Positions 1 to 5,996 of a DNA stretch of 8,789 bases are shown here, piece by piece. The stretch comes from Clostridia bacterium. GTDB lineage: Bacteria; Bacillota; Clostridia; Christensenellales; UBA1242. How positions within the stretch are numbered: position 1 is the first letter of the stretch; each line of letters opens with the position of its first letter. The stretch lies in the NCBI GenBank assembly GCA_017399515.1, contig JAFQBZ010000020.1, positions 1-8,789 on the forward strand, written 5' to 3'. The notes below the pieces were generated by a model. It saw only the letters and a program-made list of their open reading frames with translations, ran no database searches and was not told where the DNA came from. A program made the position numbers and the translations under genes.

Positions 1-519
1 AATCTTGGAATCACAGCAGATGATTTTAAAAAATTAAGACATGATTTATCAAATTATTTATCTGTTAATGAACTTGATTATAAAAAAGGTGCGGCAGATT
101 TTTTAAATATTTTAAAAGAACTTGGCAAAAAAATTGGTGTTGCAACAACCACAACAACAAGGCAATATAACATTTATGAAGAACAAAATCAAAAAATGAT
201 AAAACAAGCACCACTCAAAAAGTTGGTGAATGCTGCAGTGCTTTGTGAAGATGTCACAAGAAAGAAACCAGACCCTGAAGCATATTTGCTTGCAATGCAA
301 AAACTTGGGGCAAGTCCAGAAGAATGTATTGTTTTTGAAGATAGTTTGAATGGTGTTATGTCAGCAAAAAATGCTGGAATTGAAGTTTGTGCTGTTTATG
401 ATGAATCGGCAGCAAATGAGCAAGATGTAATTGAAAAAATTGCTGATTATAAAGTTGAATCATTTGAAGAAATTATTAAAATTTTAGGGTTTGACAAACC
501 ACAAGGTCAGCCACAATAA
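1..519 (+). CDS. HAD-superfamily hydrolase, beta-phosphoglucomutase-like (5' truncated)
   Basis: The reading frame is open from the first base, so the true start and the motif I nucleophile (DxD) lie upstream of the window. What remains (172 residues) carries the later HAD motifs: motif II as the Thr of VATTTTTR (about residues 47-54 of the fragment), motif III as the Lys of RKKPDPEAY (about 87-95) and motif IV as the acidic pair in VFEDSLNGV (about 111-119). The PDP and EDS.nG signatures are typical of HAD subfamily I, which contains beta-phosphoglucomutase, phosphoglycolate phosphatase and other small sugar-phosphate phosphatases; the substrate cannot be told from this part. The helical cap would be mostly in the missing half. 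A hairpin terminator follows directly, so this is the last gene of its unit. The family call is firm and the specificity unknown. Confidence 0.88.
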   Translation, partial: NLGITADDFKKLRHDLSNYLSVNELDYKKGAADFLNILKELGKKIGVATTTTTRQYNIYEEQNQKMIKQAPLKKLVNAAVLCEDVTRKKPDPEAYLLAMQKLGASPEECIVFEDSLNGVMSAKNAGIEVCAVYDESAANEQDVIEKIADYKVESFEEIIKILGFDKPQGQPQ

Positions 520-524
520 AATTG

Positions 525-544
525 CCACCACAAGGTGGTTTTTT
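525..544 (+). terminator. Rho-independent terminator after the HAD gene
   Basis: The inverted repeat CCACC-ACAA-GGTGG (525-538) is followed at once by six T residues (539-544) and starts 5 bases after the stop codon. The stem is short but GC-rich for this genome, and a G-T pair could extend it by one. It separates the HAD gene from the promoter at 560. Confidence 0.8.
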
Positions 545-559
545 ATTTGCAATTAGATA

Positions 560-588
560 TTGAAAATTTAGATTTTAAATGTTATTAT
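560..588 (+). promoter_or_regulatory. Extended -10 sigma-A-type promoter for the 661-4017 operon
   Basis: A -35 element TTGAAA (560-565), a 17-base spacer and a -10 element TATTAT (583-588) preceded by TGT (580-582) make an extended -10 promoter. Transcription would begin near 595, just downstream of the preceding terminator and about 10 bases before an AGGAG (605-609). The promoter is inferred from consensus only. Confidence 0.65.
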
Positions 589-604
589 GAATATAACAAA
601 ATTT

Positions 605-609
605 AGGAG
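605..609 (+). promoter_or_regulatory. Shine-Dalgarno AGGAG without a properly spaced in-frame start
   Basis: AGGAG lies about 10 bases after the predicted transcription start, the normal place for a ribosome binding site. The only nearby ATG (611-613) is just 1 base away and opens a 6-codon reading frame that stops at 629-631. The frame of the downstream gene is open from 607 but has no ATG, GTG or TTG before 661. The site therefore does not explain initiation of that gene in a standard way. Confidence 0.55.
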
Positions 610-660
610 AATGGAAATCCAGATATTTTAAATATTTTTGATGATAAATTTTTTGAAGAA

Positions 661-1773
661 ATGAAAAACTGTTCAGTTTTAGAAAAACTTGCAGTTGTTT
701 ATAGCAAACTTTTTTCGTGTGCAAAAATTGGGCAATTTGATGTTAATGAAACTTTTTTGGAAATTTGTGAAAAGTTGGGCATTGTTTCATTTTCTCAACA
801 AATTAAAATTTTTAATGACAAAAACGAGAGTGTTGAAAGTGATGGTGTGTTGATTTTTGTTGATGATGACAAATATGATTATCATTCACTTTGTTTTTCT
901 TTGGTGCTATTAGATGATTTGATAAGTGAAGGAAAACTTTCATTTAATTCATTTTTGATACCGCTAAAATTTGTTGATTCAGTTAAATTAAAATTTAATG
1001 ATATGTTTTTTAGAATGAGTCCAACTGAAAATGAGGGTTTATTTTTTAGCAATAATGAAAGAAATTTAAACATTCAGTCGTTTTCAAGGATAACCGGTTT
1101 TGAACCTGAAACAATCATAAAAATGAAAAATGAAAACCTTTTAAGTGATGAAACTTTAAAAAGTGTTTTAAAAATTGCAGGTTTAAAGCAAGATGAAATA
1201 ATTAAGAGCAAAACAGAAACAAAGTGTTTATTTTTTGCTGGTCAAAAGAGTTTTTGTGAAGATAGATTTTTATTGGCTAGCAAAGCAAAATGTTTGATAA
1301 ATTTGCCGATTGTTAAAGATTCACAAAACAGCACTTTTGATTGCGCTTCATTTGTGTCATACTTATTTATGGCAGAACTTGGAATTGATATTCAAGAAGG
1401 TGGGTTTGGAAACAGCACAACCGGAAAGATTATGTCTAGCAAGATTGGAAAATGTTTTTTGATTGATGAGAAAACTTCTTTAAACAATAAAATTAATTTT
1501 GTGCTAAAAAATGCAGAGATTGGAGATGTTATGTTATTCCACAGGCAGTCGGCAAAATGTGGTTTTGTGGAAGAAGATAATTGGTATCCTGGACATGTTG
1601 GAATTTATATTGGTGATGGAAAATACATTGATGCAAGGCACAGGCGTGGAGATGTTCGAATTGTTGAGATAAATAATGATGATTATATGAATTGTTTTAT
1701 TGGATTCAAAAGGTTTATTTTTGAGAAAAATTATGGCAGTCAAGAAATTGAAACTTATAAGCAAAACCAATAA
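661..1773 (+). CDS. Protein with C-terminal NlpC/P60-type cysteine peptidase domain
   Basis: The C-terminal third (about residues 215-355) has the hallmarks of an NlpC/P60 papain-like hydrolase: the nucleophile in FDCASFVSYLF (C228), the turn IGDVMLF (287-293), the histidine of PGHVGIYIGDGKYIDA (H312) and a likely third polar residue (H327). Family members usually cut gamma-D-glutamyl-diamino acid or related amide bonds in cell-wall peptides. No signal peptide or membrane segment is visible, so a cytoplasmic location is inferred. The first 200 residues are not firmly recognised. Residues 60-110 have the cadence of an ImmA/IrrE peptidase without its HExxH, and residues 138-182 resemble a helix-turn-helix. 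It is first in an operon with a HEPN-like gene, an M16 peptidase and a coiled-coil gene. The start is uncertain: ATG 661 has only a weak GAAGAA upstream, while the good AGGAG lies 50 bases away. Confidence 0.72.
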   Translation: MKNCSVLEKLAVVYSKLFSCAKIGQFDVNETFLEICEKLGIVSFSQQIKIFNDKNESVESDGVLIFVDDDKYDYHSLCFSLVLLDDLISEGKLSFNSFLIPLKFVDSVKLKFNDMFFRMSPTENEGLFFSNNERNLNIQSFSRITGFEPETIIKMKNENLLSDETLKSVLKIAGLKQDEIIKSKTETKCLFFAGQKSFCEDRFLLASKAKCLINLPIVKDSQNSTFDCASFVSYLFMAELGIDIQEGGFGNSTTGKIMSSKIGKCFLIDEKTSLNNKINFVLKNAEIGDVMLFHRQSAKCGFVEEDNWYPGHVGIYIGDGKYIDARHRRGDVRIVEINNDDYMNCFIGFKRFIFEKNYGSQEIETYKQNQ

Positions 1774-1827
1774 ATAATTGACTTATTGTTGTATTTGTTT
1801 AAACTTGATATTATAGGAAAAACGATT

Positions 1828-2298
1828 ATGAATAGAATTTATTGTGCAATTGGAAAAATTGTTGAAGTTACTCAAAACATTGAACTTGAGATTGGTGAAA
1901 TTTGTGAGCAAAGTGAAATTATTAAAGAGTTTGGCAGACACGCAAAAATTTCACTTCAAGACTATAATCAAGTGTTAGAAGATTCAAAGTATCTTCGTGA
2001 CAAAATGGAAACTATGACTTTTGGACAAATGATTAGCGTGGTTTATGAGTCTAAAAGTTTGAAGTATGATGAAATTAATGAACTTAAAGCGCTTCTTGAA
2101 AAGCGTAACTATTTTACTCATGAATATTTCAAATTTACACATTTTGGACTTAATCCAGATGAATCATTTATTGTTGAAGAGTTCACAGCACTTAAAGAAT
2201 ATTTGGCAAAACTTAAACAAATGCTAAACAGGTTGGTGCTTATAAAAAATTCGCAAACAGAAAGATTGAATTATTTAACAGCAAAGGCTGGTTTTTAG
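1828..2298 (+). CDS. Small helical protein with HEPN-like Rx4H motif
   Basis: This protein has 156 residues, appears almost wholly alpha-helical and has no signal peptide. Near the middle, LLEKRNYFTHEYF places Arg93 and His98 in an R-x4-H arrangement at the end of a helix. With the preceding LKALLEKRN pattern, this resembles the catalytic helix of HEPN-superfamily proteins, many of which are RNases of toxin-antitoxin or defence systems. The following EEFTALKEYLAKLKQMLNRLV would be the last long helix of that fold. ATG 1828 is chosen because AGGA (1815-1818) sits 9 bases ahead; an in-frame TTG at 1786 lacks such a site. It lies 54 bases after the NlpC/P60 gene and 22 before the M16 gene, so cotranscription is likely. 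The gene is sound; the HEPN assignment is by motif only, and a structural role without catalysis is possible. Confidence 0.6.
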   Translation: MNRIYCAIGKIVEVTQNIELEIGEICEQSEIIKEFGRHAKISLQDYNQVLEDSKYLRDKMETMTFGQMISVVYESKSLKYDEINELKALLEKRNYFTHEYFKFTHFGLNPDESFIVEEFTALKEYLAKLKQMLNRLVLIKNSQTERLNYLTAKAGF

Positions 2299-2320
2299 GG
2301 GCTTTTTAAAGGGGGGAATA

Positions 2321-3640
2321 ATGAGAGAAAAAATTGTCAAACTTAAAAATGGTGGCATTTTTATTTATTCAAAAACAAAACTTAATAATTGCTTTGCATT
2401 AGAAGCAGGTTTTAGAGTTGGTGCCATTCAAGATAAAAAGCCGGGAACCGCACACTTTTTAGAGCATACATTGTTTAAAAAGACAAAAACAAGATCAAAT
2501 GCTGATGTTGAACTTGACAGAAATCGTATTGCTTATGTTAATGCTTCAACAAGTATGGATTACTTACTCTTAAAACTTTATAGAACCAATAAACTTGCAA
2601 ATAAGTCTTTTGAGTTTGCACACGACATTTTAATGAATTCTGTTATTGATGATGAGTATGTTGAAACAGAAAAAGGTGTCATTAAAGAAGAACTGAATAT
2701 GTGTTTAGATAGTGAATCGAGAGATGTATTTTTAAAGAACATGGTTCAATCAATTTCTGGTGCGAAGTTTGCTTCTGATATTGTTGGAAAAACGGAAAAG
2801 AATATTTCGGCAATCACATTTAAAGATTTAGAAGATTTTAAAAAGAAACATTTTATTGGTAACAATTTTATTGCTTCAATGGTTACATCAATGCCATATC
2901 ATAAGGCAAAGAAACTTATAAAGAAACATTTTGTTGACAACATTCCACATAATAAAGATTATAAGAAAAACAAGACTTATTATGATTCAATTGCCGTTGA
3001 TAAAGAATCATCGGTAAAAATTGTAAAAAACACACAAGATAAAATTTCAGTTTTATTGTCATTTAAAATTGATGCTAATGAAATTGATATTTACACAAAG
3101 AACTATAACTATTCATTCTTAACAAAGTTTTTGTCAGGCTCGCAAGGTGAGTTGTTTTTAAAACTTAGAAACAAAGGTTTGATTTATAGGCTTGATTCAG
3201 ATATTTCAAGTTTTAAAAAAGAATCATTGTTTAATATTGTTTTTGAATCTTCAAAAGAGAAGATTAAAGATATTATTGATATTATTGCTGATGAGATAAA
3301 GAAGGTTGTTAATGAATTGTTAGATGAGTCGGTGACTGTTGCTTATAGAAAAAATTTAGAATATTTCAATGACGAAAGAATGCCGGTTAGACCAAGTTCT
3401 AAGTGTCATTTAAACTTGATGGATTATTTAAGTTTTGGAAAGTTATTTAAAATAAAAAACAGGCAAAAGAAAGCGCTTAGAAAAGGTGTGACACCTAAAG
3501 CAGTTCAAAAGGTTGCAAACATCATATTCAATAAAAGCACAAAAATGTATGTTACTGTGCTTGGAAATGTGACAAATAAATATATTCCTAACCTTGAATA
3601 TTTTAAAGAAAAGTTCTTAATTTCGGAGAAAGAATTATGA
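2321..3640 (+). CDS. M16-family zinc metallopeptidase (insulinase/processing-peptidase-like)
   Basis: This 439-residue protein has the length of a single M16 half-clam unit such as bacterial processing-protease homologues. The inverted zinc motif HFLEH is at residues 45-49 (ligands H45 and H49, catalytic E48) in the usual setting GTAHFLEHTLF. The downstream glutamate is in EKGVIKEEL (E117 and E124), about 75 residues later as expected. The second half keeps the substrate-contact region around ELFLKLRNKGLIYRLDS, matching the family's LRek.GLaY motif. M16 enzymes degrade or process peptides, and this one has no signal peptide, so it probably acts in the cytosol. The catalytic set looks complete. 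The ribosome binding site is an unusual run of six G (2311-2316) 4 bases before the ATG. It overlaps the next gene by four bases (ATGA). In Firmicutes, M16 proteins of this size are often paired with a second, inactive M16 protein; none is seen here. Confidence 0.92.
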   Translation: MREKIVKLKNGGIFIYSKTKLNNCFALEAGFRVGAIQDKKPGTAHFLEHTLFKKTKTRSNADVELDRNRIAYVNASTSMDYLLLKLYRTNKLANKSFEFAHDILMNSVIDDEYVETEKGVIKEELNMCLDSESRDVFLKNMVQSISGAKFASDIVGKTEKNISAITFKDLEDFKKKHFIGNNFIASMVTSMPYHKAKKLIKKHFVDNIPHNKDYKKNKTYYDSIAVDKESSVKIVKNTQDKISVLLSFKIDANEIDIYTKNYNYSFLTKFLSGSQGELFLKLRNKGLIYRLDSDISSFKKESLFNIVFESSKEKIKDIIDIIADEIKKVVNELLDESVTVAYRKNLEYFNDERMPVRPSSKCHLNLMDYLSFGKLFKIKNRQKKALRKGVTPKAVQKVANIIFNKSTKMYVTVLGNVTNKYIPNLEYFKEKFLISEKEL

Positions 3641-4017
3641 AGAAAAGATTAGAAAATTTGGTTGAAAAATTTAAAAAGAAAGAACTTGAACTTCTGGAAA
3701 TTTTAAATGAGAAAAATGTTATTTTTGATGAATCGCAAGAAAAGGCAGTGGTTAAAAAAAGTTTGAAAGATTATATCAAAAAAGTAAACAAAGCAAAGAA
3801 AATTTTTGATGAATATGAAACACTTGCAAAAGAAATTGAAGATATAACCGGTGATGAAGGTGAGTCTGCAGAACTTTCAAAAACTGTCGTTGAGTTTAGA
3901 GAAGAGATTCCTCTTGAAGAACAAGCAGAAATTGAAGTTGAAAAAGAAAAGCAATCTTCAAAGAAAACAAAAAAAGTTTCAAAAAAAGCAAAGGAAGAAA
4001 AAGAGCCTGTTAAGTAA
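3637..4017 (+). CDS. Small charged helical protein, possibly release-factor domain-1-like
   Basis: The start codon overlaps the M16 stop (ATGA, 3637-3640), with GGAG 8 bases ahead, so translational coupling to the peptidase is likely. The protein has 126 residues. Residues 1-92 are predicted to be helical and coiled-coil-like. Residues 93-126 are a low-complexity Glu/Lys tail ending in KKTKKVSKKAKEEKEPVK. The N-terminal run LENLVEKF, a D at residue 31 after NVIF, then KEIEDI and DEGESAEL recall the spacing of the helical N-terminal domain of peptide release factor 1. The GGQ and codon-recognition domains are absent, and charged helices can mimic this resemblance. It has no signal peptide or membrane segment. 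The Lys-rich tail could bind nucleic acid or ribosomes, which is inference. A terminator overlaps the end of the gene. Confidence 0.75.
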   Translation: MKKRLENLVEKFKKKELELLEILNEKNVIFDESQEKAVVKKSLKDYIKKVNKAKKIFDEYETLAKEIEDITGDEGESAELSKTVVEFREEIPLEEQAEIEVEKEKQSSKKTKKVSKKAKEEKEPVK

Positions 4018-4032
4018 AATAACAGGCTTTTT
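4004..4032 (+). terminator. Strong Rho-independent terminator overlapping the stop codon
   Basis: The perfect 9-bp stem AGCCTGTTA / TAACAGGCT (4004-4012 and 4020-4028) with a 7-base loop is followed by a T run (4028-4032). The TAA stop (4015-4017) lies in the loop and the left arm encodes the last residues of the protein. It closes the four-gene operon. Confidence 0.9.
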
Positions 4033-4034
4033 GT

Positions 4035-4063
4035 TTGGAGATTTATTTCTATGGTGCTATACT
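4035..4063 (+). promoter_or_regulatory. Extended -10 promoter for the macrodomain gene
   Basis: A TTGGAG -35 (4035-4040), a 17-base spacer and a TATACT -10 (4058-4063) with an upstream TGC (4055-4057) form a good extended -10 promoter. It begins 2 bases after the T run of the terminator. Transcription would start near 4070, about 14 bases before the AGGTGA ribosome binding site (4084-4089). Confidence 0.7.
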
Positions 4064-4093
4064 TAATTGTGTAATAACTTTTTAGGTGAGTAA

Positions 4094-4909
4094 ATGGAAT
4101 ATACAATTGAAGAATTAGATCAAAAATTAAACCGTCTTATTGAGATTTTATGTGAAGATGAAGGGGAAGATATTTCTAAATTTAAACTTGAAGAACTTGA
4201 GATTGGTGAAAAAAGAGTAATTTTTAGAGGTCTTTCTAACAAAAGACAACCAATGCCGCTTTCATCTGAATTTATGCGTCTTCAAGATGAAATTTTGTCT
4301 TATGAAAGAACACATAAACCTATTGTTGATGTTGAAGATCTTGAGTATATTAACAATATGGCAATATTTTTGGGTGATATCACAACACTTAAGGCTGACG
4401 CGATTGTGAACGCTGGAAACCCTGAACTTCTTGGAAGTTTTGTGCCATGTGAACCTTCAATTGACAATGTTATAATGTCGGCTGGTGGGCTTCAAATTAG
4501 ACAAGAACTTAACTATATTATGAATAAGCAAGGGCACCCTGAACCAAATGGAAGAGCAAAACTTACAAAGGGGTATAATCTTCCTGCAGATTTTATTATT
4601 CATACTGTCGGTCCAATGATTGTTGATAGGGTTTCTTACCATGATAAAATTGACCTTACAAATTGTTATAAATCTTGTTTGAATCTTGCACTTGAGCATA
4701 AATTTAAGAATATTGTTTTCTGCTGCATTTCAACGGGAACTTATAAATTTCCTCGTGATTTGGCGTCAAAAATTGCCATTACAACTGTTAGAGATTGGCT
4801 CAAACAACATAACTTTCCAATTAAAGTTGTTTTCTGCGTTCATAATGATTTTGACAGAAGACTTTATGAAGAAAACTTTGACAATATTGATTTAGTGTTT
4901 AAAAATTAA
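4094..4909 (+). CDS. Macrodomain protein of the zinc-dependent ADP-ribose hydrolase type, zinc ligands replaced
   Basis: This 271-residue protein has the architecture of the Zn-macro group (SAV0325/SpyMacroD type, removing ADP-ribose from proteins): an N-terminal helical extension (1-88) followed by a macrodomain. Recognisable motifs are GDIT (94-97), NAGN (106-109), SIDN (122-125), GHPEPNGRAKLTKGYNLP (147-164), IIHTVGP (168-174) and the phosphate loop CISTGTYKFP (211-220). The family normally has G-C-F-x-P-x-H-x-C-I-D-N with Cys, His and Cys holding the zinc. Here these positions are Ser115, Glu120 and Ser122. ADP-ribose binding looks feasible, but zinc binding and normal hydrolysis are doubtful. 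Homologues often sit beside SirTM, GcvH-like and lipoate-ligase genes; here the gene is alone, with its own promoter. An AGGTGA lies 4 bases before the ATG. The family call is firm; activity may differ from the family. Confidence 0.9.
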   Translation: MEYTIEELDQKLNRLIEILCEDEGEDISKFKLEELEIGEKRVIFRGLSNKRQPMPLSSEFMRLQDEILSYERTHKPIVDVEDLEYINNMAIFLGDITTLKADAIVNAGNPELLGSFVPCEPSIDNVIMSAGGLQIRQELNYIMNKQGHPEPNGRAKLTKGYNLPADFIIHTVGPMIVDRVSYHDKIDLTNCYKSCLNLALEHKFKNIVFCCISTGTYKFPRDLASKIAITTVRDWLKQHNFPIKVVFCVHNDFDRRLYEENFDNIDLVFKN

Positions 4910-4943
4910 TTAGAATTTTATTTAAAAATGTTACAAAAATCGT

Positions 4944-4973
4944 TTTAAACTATATTCTGTATTGTGATATAAT
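4944..4973 (+). promoter_or_regulatory. Promoter for the degV-like gene
   Basis: A perfect TATAAT (4968-4973) preceded by TGA (4965-4967) makes an extended -10. The -35 is weak: TTTAAA (4944-4949) at 18 bases or TTAAAC (4945-4950) at 17. Transcription would start near 4980, just ahead of AAGGAGAG (4983-4990). No hairpin terminator is visible between the macrodomain gene and this promoter, so some readthrough into degV is possible. Confidence 0.7.
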
Positions 4974-4997
4974 TATTTTTGTAAGGAGAGAAGGCTT

Positions 4998-5855
4998 ATG
5001 AGTAGTGTATTTTTTACTGATACTGATTGCGAAATGTTACATACTGATGCTGAAGCCCTCGGTATGCATGTTATTGGAATGCCATATACAATAAATGGTG
5101 TTGAATATGTTTATGATTATGGAAAAAATACAGACATTGACGAATATTATAAACAAATGAGAGAAGGTGCAATTGCAACAACTGCCGCACTTAACACACA
5201 AGATTATCTTAATTATTTTGAACCTGTTTTTGCGGAAGGAAAAGATATTTTATATGTTCATTTCTCTTCAAAACTTTCAGGTACATTTGAGCAAATGGAT
5301 ATTGCTATCAATATTTTAAAAGAAAAATATCCTGAAAGAAAAATCACAACTTTTGACACAGAAAGCATTTGCGGTGCTGCAGGGCTTCAGGCTATTGAGG
5401 CTTGCAAACTTCACAATGCTGGTGCAAGTGATGAAGAAGTAATTGAATTTTTAAAAGTGTTTAGAGATAAAGTTAGAGTTTATTTCTATGTTGATAGTTT
5501 GCAATATTTAAAAAGAGGTGGCAGAATTTCAGCAGTTAGTGCAGTGTTTGGAACAATGCTTAACATTAAGCCAATTCTTTCAGTTAGTGATGGAAAACTT
5601 GATAAACTTACAACAGTTAAAGGTGTTAAAAAAGCCGTTGACTTTATGGTTGATAAATTTGTGAATGAATATAACGATGATGACAAATATGAAGTTTGGG
5701 TTTTAGATGCTGACAATAAAAAAGTTGGTGATGAACTTGCTGAAAAAATTAGAAAAACCGGCAAGAAAATCAATCTTAGAAGATTTTTTGTTGGTCCTGT
5801 TATTGGTGCTCATGCTGGACCTGGAACAAGTGGAGTTATATTTGTTTCTAAATAA
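4998..5855 (+). CDS. DegV-family fatty-acid-binding protein (FakB-like)
   Basis: This 285-residue protein is of full family length and starts at ATG 4998, 9 bases after GGAG. Family signatures appear in order: the N-terminal FTDTDCEM (5-12), a TTAALNTQDYL stretch (61-71), HFSSKLSGT (88-96), the LKRGGRIS hallmark (171-178), NIKPILSVSDGKL (189-201) and the C-terminal GAHAGPG (270-276) with the conserved histidine H272. DegV/FakB proteins bind one fatty acid and present it to the kinase FakA, which makes acyl-phosphate for phospholipid synthesis. No fakA gene is in the window. The N-terminal motif has Thr where many members have DSTaDL, and the usual TSQPS is altered to TTAALN, so the ligand may differ. 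It is a soluble cytoplasmic protein with its own promoter and terminator, hence probably monocistronic. Confidence 0.93.
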   Translation: MSSVFFTDTDCEMLHTDAEALGMHVIGMPYTINGVEYVYDYGKNTDIDEYYKQMREGAIATTAALNTQDYLNYFEPVFAEGKDILYVHFSSKLSGTFEQMDIAINILKEKYPERKITTFDTESICGAAGLQAIEACKLHNAGASDEEVIEFLKVFRDKVRVYFYVDSLQYLKRGGRISAVSAVFGTMLNIKPILSVSDGKLDKLTTVKGVKKAVDFMVDKFVNEYNDDDKYEVWVLDADNKKVGDELAEKIRKTGKKINLRRFFVGPVIGAHAGPGTSGVIFVSK

Positions 5856-5866
5856 AAATGAAGATA

Positions 5867-5894
5867 AAAAAAGAAGCAAAATTGCTTCTTTTTT
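5867..5894 (+). terminator. Rho-independent terminator after degV
   Basis: The inverted repeat AAGAAGCAA / TTGCTTCTT (5871-5879 and 5882-5890) forms an 8-bp stem with a four-base loop, extended outward by A-T pairs (5867-5870 with 5891-5894), and runs into a T tract. The A tract on the left means it could also work on the opposite strand. It isolates degV from the ctsR promoter. Confidence 0.87.
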
Positions 5895-5918
5895 CTTTGC
5901 AGAAAACAGTGTTTTTGT

Positions 5919-5948
5919 TTGACTTAAATGTGGGCTTTAATGTATCAT
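5919..5948 (+). promoter_or_regulatory. Promoter of the ctsR-mcsA-mcsB-clpC operon
   Basis: A TTGACT -35 (5919-5924), an 18-base spacer and a TATCAT -10 (5943-5948) place the transcription start near 5955, just ahead of the CtsR operator. The -35 is part of a TTTGACT heptad (5918-5924) identical to one arm of the operator. Position relative to the operator supports the assignment. Confidence 0.72.
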
Positions 5949-5958
5949 AAAATTGTAT

Positions 5959-5975
5959 TTTGACCATCTTTGACT
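5959..5975 (+). promoter_or_regulatory. CtsR operator
   Basis: TTTGACC-ATC-TTTGACT is, on the minus strand, AGTCAAA-GAT-GGTCAAA. This matches the known CtsR box, (A/G)GTCAAA-NAN-(A/G)GTCAAA, in both heptads and in the central A of the spacer. It covers the region just downstream of the predicted transcription start and ends 12 bases before the ribosome binding site of ctsR, so CtsR bound here would block its own operon, as in other Firmicutes. Confidence 0.95.
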
Positions 5976-5996
5976 AATGGTTATTTTGGAGGTAAA

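Noticed and set aside
1778..1814. Possible promoter before the HEPN-like gene (TTGACT at 1778, TTGTTG at 1786, TATTAT at 1809)
   Set aside because: TTGACT is 25 bases from the -10, which is too far. TTGTTG has the right 17-base spacing, but a start near 1821 would leave the AGGA ribosome binding site (1815-1818) outside the transcript. Readthrough from the operon promoter is simpler.
3771..4106. Minus-strand frame opposite the charged helical gene, and other antisense or shifted frames across the window
   Set aside because: They mirror AT-rich coding sequence, have no ribosome binding sites or recognisable motifs, and overlap well-supported + strand genes.
5970..5996. Upstream TTG start (5970) for ctsR
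   Set aside because: It lies within the CtsR operator, has no ribosome binding site, and CtsR homology begins at the ATG at 5997, which has GGAGGT just ahead.
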